Assembly (NCBI GenBank): GCA_014695345.1
Contig: JACJOC010000058.1
Location: forward strand, 62,001-126,000
DNA: 64,000 bases
DNA from: Cyanobacteria bacterium FACHB-471
GTDB lineage: Bacteria; Cyanobacteriota; Cyanobacteriia; Elainellales; Elainellaceae
Reading direction: 5' to 3'
The position numbers and the translations under genes are program-made. The notes under the pieces are model-generated. The model was not told the DNA's origin, did no database searches, and saw only the letters and a list, made by a program, of their open reading frames with translations. Each line of letters starts with the position of its first letter. Within the stretch, counting starts at the first letter, position 1. This document shows positions 37,110-44,883 of this stretch, piece after piece.

Positions 37110-37156
37110 CGAGGTTTGTGGCTCATAAAAGTGAGAAATTGCTGTGAATTGGGTAT

Positions 37157-37504
37157 CAGATTAGTGGACAAAGCTTCGTTAAAGCTTTGAGATCTGCCAA
37201 TGGACCTCTAAGGTTCACAAACGAAGCTTAGAGTCTAATGAATAAACCTTGGAGCTTCGCTAATGAAGCTTTGAGCTGCGTGAATGGACCTTGGAGCTTC
37301 ACCAATGAAGCTTTGATGTTGGCGAATAAATCACCTCATGTTCACCAACGAATTCTTAAGCTGCATGAATGAACTTCAGAGCTTCGCGAGTAAATCTTTG
37401 AGCCTCACGAACAAATCTTTAACCCTGACCGATTAAACTTTGAATTTAGCGAGCGAATCTTTAAGCTTGGTGAATGAGTCTTCTAATTTATTGAGTAATT
37501 GAGT
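37157..37504. repeat. Degenerate tandem array, 21-bp period, about 16 units
   Basis: Aligned by the recurring AATGAA/AATGGA start, consecutive units begin at 37178, 37199, 37220, 37241, 37262, 37283, 37304 and 37325, then (after one 22-bp unit) at 37347, 37368, 37389, 37410, 37431, 37452, 37473 and 37494. The best-kept units contain a short palindrome GAAGCT-TTG-AGCTTC. Units 37262 and 37304, and units 37241 and 37283, match best, so a 42-bp superperiod is visible. Being a multiple of three, the repeat reads as heptads (such as NEALSFT on the plus strand), but stop codons interrupt all long frames. Confidence 0.8.
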
Positions 37505-37595
37505 TGGGTGACGAGTCCTTTGACACAATGTCCTACCGTTCTGCATCCCCGATCCCTGATCCCTAGCCCCCAATTTCCGAAACTGGCGTAAGTTC

Positions 37596-39170
37596 ATGCA
37601 GTCTGAAACCCAAGTCAATATTCTCCTGGCAGATGACGAACCGGAAAACTTAATTGCGCTAGAAGCTGTGTTGGAAGGGTTGGGTCAAAACCTGGTTAAA
37701 GCCAATTCGGGCGAAGACGTTTTGCGATACCTGCTCTATCAGGACTTTGCGGTAATTTTGCTGGACGTGCAGATGCCCAAGCTGGATGGATTTGAGACGG
37801 CGATGATGATTCGCCAGAGAGAGCGATCGCACCATACCCCAATCATTTTCCTCACGGCCTTTAGCACCAGTGATAGCCTCATGTGCAAAGGCTATTCTTT
37901 GGGAGCCGTAGACTATTTGTTTAAACCGATTGACCCGGTCATCCTGAGTTCTAAGGTGGACGTCTTTGTAGACCTCTACAAGAAAACGTTAGAAGTCCAG
38001 CGCCAGGGCTTAGAACTAGCAGCCATCAATGCCGAACTGCGGCAGAGCGAAGAGCGATTTCGCACACTCAGCGCTTGCTCTCCGGTTGGCATCTTCCTCA
38101 CTGACATAGAGGGGCACTGCACCTACGCCAACCCCCGCTGTCAAGAAATTTGTGGCTTTAACCTGCAAGATAACTCCAGTCAAGGCTGGCTAGACTTTGT
38201 CCACCCCGAAGATCAGGAAAGGGCGATCGCCAACTGGCTGACTCATCTCCGAGACGGACATGAATATTCAGATGAATTTCGGTTGCAGCGACAGGACAGT
38301 ACTTGCTGGGTGCATCTTCGCTCCTCTCCCATGCTTTCCAACGTGGATACCCTAGTTGGACACGTCGGCACCCTGGAAGACATCACTGAGCGTAAACAGG
38401 CCGAAGCCGCGCGTGCCCAAATTATTCAAGAGCAGGTCGCCCGTCGCGAAGCAGAAACCGCCAATCGGCTAAAGGATGAATTTCTAGCGGTGCTTTCCCA
38501 CGAACTTCGCACTCCCCTAAACGCCATCCTGGGCTGGTCGCGTCTGTTGCTAACCAAGGACTTTGATGCAGAAAAAACCCTCCGCGCTTTAGAAACTATT
38601 GAGCGCAACGCCAAATCTCAGGCAGAGTTAGTCGAAGACATTCTAGATGTTTCCTTAATCATTCAAGGGAAACTGCGTCTTCAACTTCAGCCCATTGACC
38701 TGATTCAGCTCATTACAAGCGTGCTAGATTCCCTTCACCCCATTGCTGAATCCAAGTCAATCCAGTTTGAAACTGAGTTTGATGTAACTGCCGCAAATAC
38801 TGCGGGAGACTCAGGACGGTTGCGGCAAATCTTACGAAATCTGCTGTCTAATGCGATCAAATTCTCACCAGAAGAGGGCAAGATCAGAGTTCGTTTGACC
38901 AAGCAGCAGAATGACGAAAAAAGCTTTGCTCAGATTCAAGTGATCGATCACGGCATCGGCATTGAACCCGATTTTTTGCCCTATGTATTCGATCGCTTCC
39001 GTCAGGCAGACAGCAGCACTACCCGCTCTTATAGCGGCTTAGGCTTAGGACTGGCGATCGTCCGCCATCTCACTGAGCTACACGACGGTACCGTTCAAGC
39101 TGAAAGCGCAGGCGAAGGCAAGGGAGCAACATTCACCGTTAACCTGCCGCTCCTCGAACAGCCAACCTAG
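37596..39170 (+). CDS. Receiver-PAS-histidine kinase
   Basis: A 524-residue soluble kinase. The N-terminal receiver (about 7-125) has LADDE at 11-15, acceptor Asp57 in LLDVQMP and Lys in LFKPIDP. A short coiled coil leads to a PAS domain with a PAC motif (about 145-272, ending TLEDITERKQAE). HisKA follows with His302 in [14 protein letters not shown], then HATPase with LLSNAIKFSPEEG, DHGIGIEPDFLP and GLGLGLAIVRHL. A receiver at the N-terminus suggests the kinase is itself controlled by phosphotransfer, perhaps from the upstream poly-HAMP kinase. No membrane helix is seen. It lies 544 bp after the first kinase with a repeat array between, so a shared transcript is possible but not shown. Confidence 0.93.
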   Translation: MQSETQVNILLADDEPENLIALEAVLEGLGQNLVKANSGEDVLRYLLYQDFAVILLDVQMPKLDGFETAMMIRQRERSHHTPIIFLTAFSTSDSLMCKGYSLGAVDYLFKPIDPVILSSKVDVFVDLYKKTLEVQRQGLELAAINAELRQSEERFRTLSACSPVGIFLTDIEGHCTYANPRCQEICGFNLQDNSSQGWLDFVHPEDQERAIANWLTHLRDGHEYSDEFRLQRQDSTCWVHLRSSPMLSNVDTLVGHVGTLEDITERKQAEAARAQIIQEQVARREAETANRLKDEFLAVLSHELRTPLNAILGWSRLLLTKDFDAEKTLRALETIERNAKSQAELVEDILDVSLIIQGKLRLQLQPIDLIQLITSVLDSLHPIAESKSIQFETEFDVTAANTAGDSGRLRQILRNLLSNAIKFSPEEGKIRVRLTKQQNDEKSFAQIQVIDHGIGIEPDFLPYVFDRFRQADSSTTRSYSGLGLGLAIVRHLTELHDGTVQAESAGEGKGATFTVNLPLLEQPT

Positions 39171-39204
39171 CTCACATCGTAGATTGCGTGGATGGGTCAG
39201 CAAT

Positions 39205-39259
39205 AGCGTAATGCATCACTCTTTTCTTCGTGCGTTACGCTGTCGCTAACGCACCCTAC
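39205..39259. repeat. Dispersed palindromic repeat ('GTGCGTTACGCT' type) overlapping a gene end
   Basis: GTGCGTTACGC (39230-39240) and CGCTAACGCAC (39244-39254) are arms of a short inverted repeat followed by CCTAC. An outer arm AGCGTAATGCA (39205-39215) can also pair with TGCGTTACGCT. The stop codon and last residues (GRVR) of the minus-strand transporter gene lie inside the element. A relative occurs at 60083-60113. Confidence 0.8.
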
Positions 39260-39935
39260 CAAAACTGGAAAGGTGAAACGGATTGAAGTTTGTGTCCGTG
39301 TCATAGTAATCTTCCCGTTCCTGTTGCTTAAGCCAACCCGTGAGCCAATAAGTCGCGGGAGTAAAGAGAATTTCCACGCCGCACTTAAACAAATAGTTTG
39401 AAACAATCAGCGTCAGCAGCAGACTGTTGGGAACCACGTTGGTGAAGGCAACTAGGATAAAAATGGTGGTGTCTACGAGCTGCCCGATCAGCGTAGAACT
39501 GATAGTTCTCACCCAAAGCTGTCTGCCACCCGTGAGAATCTTGAGCTTTGCCAAAATGAAAGAGTTAGAAAACTCACCTGCAAAGTAAGCCACTAGACTG
39601 GCAGCTACGATGCGAGGAGTCAACCCTAAAATTTTCTCGTAAGCTTCCTGGTTAGTCCACTCTGCGGCAGGCGGCAATGCCCCTACCACAATTAAAGTGA
39701 TAGACAATAGCAAGGCTGAGATAAAGCCGAGCCAGATTACTTTGCGCGATCGCCCATAGCCATAAACTTCTGTCAGCACATCGCCAAAGATGTAGCTCAG
39801 CGGAAACAAAATCGTCCCGCCATCGAAAGTGAATGGACCCAGGTTGACAATTTTGGTAGACGTAATATTTGAAATCAGCAACACCGTCACAAACAAAGCG
39901 GTGATGGTGTCTAGATGCTTAAATGACTTGGACAC
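39246..39935 (-). CDS. yhhQ: Queuosine precursor transporter (YhhQ/VUT family)
   Basis: A 229-residue membrane protein with about six helices. LLISNITSTKIV, FDGGTILFPLSYIFGDVLTEVYGY and LIGQLVDTTIFI are the conserved landmarks of the COG1738 family, whose characterised members import preQ0 or preQ1, the queuosine precursors. A role in queuosine salvage is likely from the family. The start is ATG with a short leader; I saw no convincing preQ1 riboswitch in the 100 bp upstream. The C-terminal about 15 residues are unusual: the last four (GRVR) and the stop codon are encoded by a dispersed palindrome. Confidence 0.9.
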   Translation of the reverse strand: MSKSFKHLDTITALFVTVLLISNITSTKIVNLGPFTFDGGTILFPLSYIFGDVLTEVYGYGRSRKVIWLGFISALLLSITLIVVGALPPAAEWTNQEAYEKILGLTPRIVAASLVAYFAGEFSNSFILAKLKILTGGRQLWVRTISSTLIGQLVDTTIFILVAFTNVVPNSLLLTLIVSNYLFKCGVEILFTPATYWLTGWLKQQEREDYYDTDTNFNPFHLSSFGRVR

Positions 39936-40005
39936 AATGCTGATAATTCTCGCTAGATAGGATGCTCAGCTATTGTAATAGACCTGTTGAAACATAATGC
40001 CTGCT

Positions 40006-40033
40006 GTAAGGGCGAACGTCTGTTCGCCCCTAC
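40006..40033. repeat. Palindromic repeat related to the 37082 element
   Basis: The arms GGGCGAAC and GTTCGCCC pair around a 4-nt centre and are bounded by GTA and CCTAC. The element lies 8 bp from the stop of the minus-strand GMC oxidoreductase gene, where it may form a 3' hairpin. Confidence 0.75.
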
Positions 40034-40041
40034 CGCTAAGC

Positions 40042-41832
40042 TCAGGCAACGACCTGTTTGAGGTGATCTGCTAGACGAATCGCCAGGGCTGCGAGCGTTA
40101 GTGTTGGGTTTGCCGCTGGGGAAGTGGGAAAGACCGACAGGTCACAGGCATAAAGGTTGTCATAGCTGAGGAATTTCAGATCGGTATCCACCACTCCACT
40201 GTTATCAGCGCCCATTCGCAGTGTGCCGACTTCATGGGCAACGCCACCCAATCCAGCTTGCTTTAAGTCCAAGTTGTTGTTGGGTAGTGGTACACCACCT
40301 AACGTAGCAATCACCTGATCTTTCAACGCATTTGCTTCACCTAAGAAGCGATCGCTCTCTGGGCTGCGCTGCATCTGCACCACAGGTTTGACAAAAGATG
40401 GTCCCATTTGTTGAACGGTGTTAGTCTCCATCAGTGGCACATTAAATAGAAACACCAGTTCACACAGCATCATGTTATTTCTCAACATTTGCTGTTGTAC
40501 GAGAATGTCATCGTCCACATAGCGCCCCTGATTAAAGTCTGCTCCTAGCTCTAGCACCATGTTGAAGGCGTGTTGATCGGCTGAAATGGACTTGTGTTGT
40601 AACAGGATTTTGCTGGAGTCGATAGCGCTAAAGAAAGGTGAGTTTGCCGGAACAGCAAAGTGAGTGAAATAAATTGGGTGGTCAGTGATTCCCACGCCCA
40701 TCTTGCCGTTGGGGTCGAGCAGTCCGCTGAGTTGAGCAATCTTAGTGCTCTCTATGGTGCCTGCTGACAGCACCACAGTTTTAGATTGGTAGGTACGATA
40801 TTTCTGAGCAATCAGGTCATAGGCGACTACTCCCGTTACTGAAGTTCCGGTGGTTTGTAGCTCCACGACGGCATGATTCAGGTTAATCGAAAGGTTGTCA
40901 TCACCAGCAGGATTATCCGTTAGCTTTGACTCCATCAACAGGTCAGCAGTAGAAAACATGCCGTTGGGAATCAAGCTGCCGTTGCTGTATTGCACTGCCA
41001 TTGGTGCATCAAAGTGATTGAAATCAGGAAATTGAGTCCGCAGCGATCGCTTCACCTGTTGATGATAGTTTGAGGGAGCCTGCGGAACGCGGTTCATCAG
41101 ATCTTCGGCCCGCTGATAACCACTGTCTTCCAGATACCATTTGATTTGGGTTGGCCACTGATCCATTTCCCAGGAAAGCATTCGGGGAATTAGCCCGCCC
41201 CAAAAGAGCGATCGCCCACCCAGGTTAAACGCCTGCCCACCAATGAAGTTAGAACCAGGTGCGTTGGCATAGTTGTCAACTTTAAACTCATCATAGAGTC
41301 CCCAAACGTGTTTATCAAACTGCCCCACGCCATGTTGACGGGGCAAGTTTGCCACATGGCTAGGAAACAGATAGCTGCCTGCTTCCAGCACCAGTACCTT
41401 CATACCTAGATCAGAAAGCTGGTCTGCCAGAATGCCACCGCCGATGCCAGAACCGACGACGATCACATCAAATAGGTCTGTCTCATTTAAATTGGGCTGA
41501 AAAAACAACTGCTGCACATGAGAGTTTTCCACTACCATTTCCTGACGGGGTGGAAAGGTAACTTGTGCTTCGGTGTAGATGTAATTACCGCCCAGCACAG
41601 GCGCTAGAAACAAGTTAGGCTGATTCATCCAGTAAGTTTGTTCCAGCACAAACTTAAATGTCATGCCGCCACCGTAACGAGCTTCGGGCAAATCAAATCG
41701 CCACTCATCATTCTCATAGATGCCGGGAATATCTTGGTCCCAGCCATCCACATTGTTGCGTAAGGTAATTTGCAGGTCAGGACGGTAGTTGATGGTTTGA
41801 AACCGAATTTGAAACATGGGGCTTTTGTCCAC
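40042..41832 (-). CDS. GMC-family FAD oxidoreductase with N-terminal extra domain
   Basis: A 596-residue flavoprotein. The dinucleotide-binding motif VIVVGSGIGGGILADQL begins near residue 125 and is followed by LEAG, both typical of glucose-methanol-choline oxidoreductases. FNLGGRSLFWGG and the C-terminal SPAANPTLTLAALAIRLADHL fit the family, as does HEVGTLRMG with the likely catalytic His. The first about 115 residues are an extra beta-rich segment (RFQTINYRPDLQITLRNNV) I cannot assign; it resembles a starch-binding-like or Ig-like fold only loosely. The frame starts with GTG 41832; an ATG at 41817 is an alternative. No signal peptide is seen. The substrate is an unknown alcohol or sterol-like compound. 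Confidence 0.87.
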   Translation of the reverse strand: MDKSPMFQIRFQTINYRPDLQITLRNNVDGWDQDIPGIYENDEWRFDLPEARYGGGMTFKFVLEQTYWMNQPNLFLAPVLGGNYIYTEAQVTFPPRQEMVVENSHVQQLFFQPNLNETDLFDVIVVGSGIGGGILADQLSDLGMKVLVLEAGSYLFPSHVANLPRQHGVGQFDKHVWGLYDEFKVDNYANAPGSNFIGGQAFNLGGRSLFWGGLIPRMLSWEMDQWPTQIKWYLEDSGYQRAEDLMNRVPQAPSNYHQQVKRSLRTQFPDFNHFDAPMAVQYSNGSLIPNGMFSTADLLMESKLTDNPAGDDNLSINLNHAVVELQTTGTSVTGVVAYDLIAQKYRTYQSKTVVLSAGTIESTKIAQLSGLLDPNGKMGVGITDHPIYFTHFAVPANSPFFSAIDSSKILLQHKSISADQHAFNMVLELGADFNQGRYVDDDILVQQQMLRNNMMLCELVFLFNVPLMETNTVQQMGPSFVKPVVQMQRSPESDRFLGEANALKDQVIATLGGVPLPNNNLDLKQAGLGGVAHEVGTLRMGADNSGVVDTDLKFLSYDNLYACDLSVFPTSPAANPTLTLAALAIRLADHLKQVVA

Positions 41833-42085
41833 TAAAGTTTATGCAGCATCAACTGGAGCAGCCGAGGGCATAGGGAAGCGTTGGAGTTGCGTTTGCCGAT
41901 TCTCAACTCTCAATTGCTTGTAGTGGAAACGCAGTGCTGTTTCGTCCTTCCGGAATGCGGGAAGGAAATGTCAGCGATCGCTAGGAAAGACGAGGGAAAG
42001 TTTAACCGTCCGCCAAGGATACAGCCTGCACTTTCAGATCCACGCAGTTGCACCTTAAGATAGAGGTTTATATTTTTCTATCCTA
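41833..42085. promoter_or_regulatory. Divergent promoter region, GMC oxidoreductase / folC
   Basis: A 253-bp gap between divergent genes. It contains the imperfect inverted repeat TCCTTCCGGAATGCGGGAAGGA in two halves (TCCTTCC and GGAAGGA at about 41947-41968) and an AT-rich TATATTTTTCTAT shortly before the GTG start of folC. I consider the 60-codon frame here spurious. Confidence 0.5.
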
Positions 42086-43432
42086 GTGCAACTTCCTGAT
42101 ACCTTTCAGTCTGTTCCATCGAAATTAGAGCTTGATTCTGCTTCAGACCATCCCAACATTGATGCTGTTTTAGAGCAGTTCAATCATTTTGGCGTGCAGC
42201 TTGGCTTAGAGCGGATTCAGCGCCTACTGGCAGATCTAGGCAATCCTCATCAGCAAGTACCCATCATTCATGTCGCTGGCTCAAATGGCAAAGGCTCGGT
42301 TTGCGCCTATCTTTCCTCGATTTTGACAGAGGCAGGCTACCGGGTTGGGCGCTATACGTCTCCTCATTTGGTGAGTTGGAATGAGCGGATTTGTTTGAAT
42401 GAAGCGCCAATCTCCGTCGCCGATTTACACCATTTACTGTTGCAGGTGATTGCTGCAATCCAGGAGCCGGAGGAATCCCCGACTCAATTTGAAGTGATTA
42501 CGGCTGCGGCGTGGCTCTATTTTGCTCAGCAGCAGGTTGATGTTGCGGTAATGGAAGTTGGTTTGGGTGGGCGATTGGATGCAACGAATGTGTGCGATCG
42601 CCCCCTCGTCAGTGTGGTCACGTCCCTCAGCCGCGAACACTGGCAGCGTCTCGGACCAACCCTGGCAGACATTTCTCGTGAAAAAGCAGGCATCCTCAAA
42701 CCCAACTGCCCCGCTGTCATCGCCCCCCTGCCCTCCGAAGCCGAACCCGTGATTAAACAGCGCCTCGCTGAACTTAACTGCCCTACTGTCTACCCTCCAG
42801 CCGCGCAACTTTTCACCCCTGGTTGGGCTCTCTACCCCAACCCCCAATCCCCTTTACCTCTCAAATTCCCCCTACCCCTGCCCGGTGCCCATCAACTGAT
42901 CAATTCTGCTCTGGCGATCGCCACTGTCCAAATTCTTCAGCAGCAAGGTTGGGAGATTTCGGAAGCAGCAATCGTCAGCGGCATGTCCAAAACGCAGTGG
43001 CCGGGACGGCTCCAGTGGATTACTTGGCAAGAGCAGCCCGTGTTAATTGATGGGGCTCACAACCCAGCAGCAGCGATCGCCCTGCGACACTACATCGACA
43101 ACAGCGAAAAAGTGCGCCAGCCAATCCATTGGGTAATGGGAATGCTCACCACGAAGGATCATGCCGATGTGTTTAAGGCGTTGCTGAGAGGGGGCGATCG
43201 CCTCTACCTGGTGCCTGTCCCCGACCACCTTTCAGCGGAACCGGAAGCGCTGGCAAAACTAGCATTAGAAATCTGTCCCGACCTGGCAAGTTGTGAAGTG
43301 TGTGAAGATGCGATCGCTGGACTTCAAGCCGCAACAAAAACCGGGGCAACAGAATCTTTTACCCCGGTTTTGTGCGGTTCGCTTTATTTGATTGGGCATT
43401 TCTTTCGAAATGCTGCTAAGAGCGATTTTTAG
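42086..43432 (+). CDS. folC: Bifunctional folylpolyglutamate/dihydrofolate synthase
   Basis: A 448-residue enzyme that adds glutamate to dihydropteroate or folates. The ATP-binding loop VAGSNGKGSV lies at 63-72, FEVITAAAWLYFAQQQVDVAVMEVGLGGRLDATN holds the conserved acidic and glycine residues, and DGAHNPAAA near 320 is the C-terminal domain signature of the FolC/Mur ligase superfamily. The first about 25 residues form a short extension before the usual start of the fold. Translation appears to begin at GTG 42086; no better ATG is near. The 3' end overlaps the convergent solute-binding protein gene by 4 bp. Confidence 0.95.
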   Translation: MQLPDTFQSVPSKLELDSASDHPNIDAVLEQFNHFGVQLGLERIQRLLADLGNPHQQVPIIHVAGSNGKGSVCAYLSSILTEAGYRVGRYTSPHLVSWNERICLNEAPISVADLHHLLLQVIAAIQEPEESPTQFEVITAAAWLYFAQQQVDVAVMEVGLGGRLDATNVCDRPLVSVVTSLSREHWQRLGPTLADISREKAGILKPNCPAVIAPLPSEAEPVIKQRLAELNCPTVYPPAAQLFTPGWALYPNPQSPLPLKFPLPLPGAHQLINSALAIATVQILQQQGWEISEAAIVSGMSKTQWPGRLQWITWQEQPVLIDGAHNPAAAIALRHYIDNSEKVRQPIHWVMGMLTTKDHADVFKALLRGGDRLYLVPVPDHLSAEPEALAKLALEICPDLASCEVCEDAIAGLQAATKTGATESFTPVLCGSLYLIGHFFRNAAKSDF

Positions 43433-44757
43433 CGATCGTTCCATTCCGACTCGGCATCAGCGATCGCCTGCTCAACCGTTTTTTGGTCGAGCATAGCAGC
43501 CTGCAAATTGTCGTAGATGATGCCTTGCAGTTTCTTCACATCTTTAATCTGCGGTAGCAACACCTGAGCATCTTCCATCTGGCTGGCGCTCACCACCCGT
43601 GCCCGATCGGGAGGCGTAACCTCAGCAGGCAGATCGGTGAAGTAGCCATCTTTCAGCGCTTCAACCGTTGAAGGCAGGACGTTTGCAGCCTTTGCAAAGG
43701 CAAGCTGATTTTCATTGTTGGTGACAAACAGGGCAAACTTTACAGCGGCATCTGGCTGATCGGTCGATTGCGGAATCACCAGGTTCATCACCGCAACACT
43801 CTTTGCTCCAGTTGAACCCGTGATTTGAGGGGCTACACCCGATACCTCAGCGATCGCAGGTGCATTAGTAGCGACTGTTTCTAAGAAGTGAGGACTAGAG
43901 GACAGCAGCGCCACTTCTCCCGACTGATAGAGTTCGATCGCCCGCCGATGTCCCTGAGTCAACACCTCTCTGGGCAGCAGTCCGTCCTTGTACAAATCCA
44001 CCCAGTACTGAAAAGCGGCTCGACCTTCGGGCGTGTTAAATGCAGCCTGTCCTTCCTCATCCACAAGCTGAACGCCCATCTGAGCAAACGACTGCAACAC
44101 CTCGGCAGAATCTTCCGGTACAAACGTCACAAAGAAAGCATACTTGCCCGTTTCGTCTTTGACCGCGCGAGCAACCTCTGCCAGATTTTCGTAAGTCGAA
44201 ACTTGCTCCCACTCCGTATCTTCTGCCGCCGGAAGCGGAATGCCAGCCTGTTCTAAAAGCTGCTGGTTGTAGATCGTAACGCTCGTGGTGAGATACCAGG
44301 GAATGCCAAAGCTTTTGCCGTCCAGCGTACCCGCTTCCCAGATCTTGGGCAAATATTGCTGCTGCTGCTCGGGTGAAATCTTGTCTCCCAAATCTAACCA
44401 GGCATTTAACCCAGCCAGTTGAGCTGCGAAATCAGGGTTTAGATTCACCACATCAGGCGCAGTGCCCGCAGAAACAGCAGTAAGAATTTTGCTTTGCATA
44501 TCTGCCCAGGGCACATCCACCCAACGCACCTTTGTCTCCGGATTTTCTGACTCAAAGGTGGCAATAAGCTGGTTGAAATAGTCGGTAAACTCTGGCTGAA
44601 GCTGCATCGTCCAAAATTCAACTTCTTGAGTGCCCGATTCGGCTTCTGAATTAGTTGGTCCTGCGCTGCAACTGACCATCCAGCTTAGCAGCAGCCCTAG
44701 CAGGGCAAAGATGCCCAACCGTTTCCATTTGCTGATTCTTCCCATGTTCCCACCCAC
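43429..44757 (-). CDS. ABC transporter sugar-binding lipoprotein
   Basis: A 442-residue periplasmic solute-binding protein of the family-1 (sugar/MalE-like) type. The N-terminus is a lipoprotein signal peptide: basic RISKWKRLG, hydrophobic IFALLGLLLSW, then a lipobox MVSC (Cys near 30). The mature part begins with VEFWTMQLQPEFTDYFNQ and has the AGTAPDVVNLN segment typical of these receptors. It would capture a sugar or glycoside outside the membrane. No permease or ATPase genes lie beside it in the window, so it works with components encoded elsewhere. It follows the PhoX-family gene on the same strand after 126 bp. Confidence 0.9.
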   Translation of the reverse strand: MGGNMGRISKWKRLGIFALLGLLLSWMVSCSAGPTNSEAESGTQEVEFWTMQLQPEFTDYFNQLIATFESENPETKVRWVDVPWADMQSKILTAVSAGTAPDVVNLNPDFAAQLAGLNAWLDLGDKISPEQQQQYLPKIWEAGTLDGKSFGIPWYLTTSVTIYNQQLLEQAGIPLPAAEDTEWEQVSTYENLAEVARAVKDETGKYAFFVTFVPEDSAEVLQSFAQMGVQLVDEEGQAAFNTPEGRAAFQYWVDLYKDGLLPREVLTQGHRRAIELYQSGEVALLSSSPHFLETVATNAPAIAEVSGVAPQITGSTGAKSVAVMNLVIPQSTDQPDAAVKFALFVTNNENQLAFAKAANVLPSTVEALKDGYFTDLPAEVTPPDRARVVSASQMEDAQVLLPQIKDVKKLQGIIYDNLQAAMLDQKTVEQAIADAESEWNDR

Positions 44758-44883
44758 CGCGACGAATTCGAGTCCAGGATGCTGACCTAGAGCTACAGGT
44801 TAAAGGTTATAGGATACAGCTCTATGTCTCCGATTTCCTACCTCCTGTTCCCAATTTGCTTTTTTGAGGGAAATGGGGTGGCG

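Larger units (their letters stand above)
37052..37595. other. Repeat-filled intergenic region between the two kinase genes
   Basis: This 544-bp gap contains a perfect 28-bp palindrome (37082-37109) and a degenerate tandem array with a 21-bp period (about 37157-37504). The remaining 90 bp before the second kinase gene hold no recognised feature. Small frames in the array on both strands are short, and I do not call them genes. Confidence 0.7.

Noticed and set aside
37433-37618. 61-codon minus-strand frame ending in heptads
   Set aside because: It overlaps the start of the second kinase gene and derives from the 21-bp array; its N-terminal part has no coherent pattern.
39936-40041. preQ1 riboswitch upstream of the queuosine-precursor transporter
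   Set aside because: I found no convincing H-type pseudoknot pattern; the region contains a dispersed palindrome and the end of the neighbouring gene.
41881-42063. 60-codon plus-strand frame before folC
   Set aside because: It lies in a divergent promoter region, has a TTG start and no recognisable protein features.
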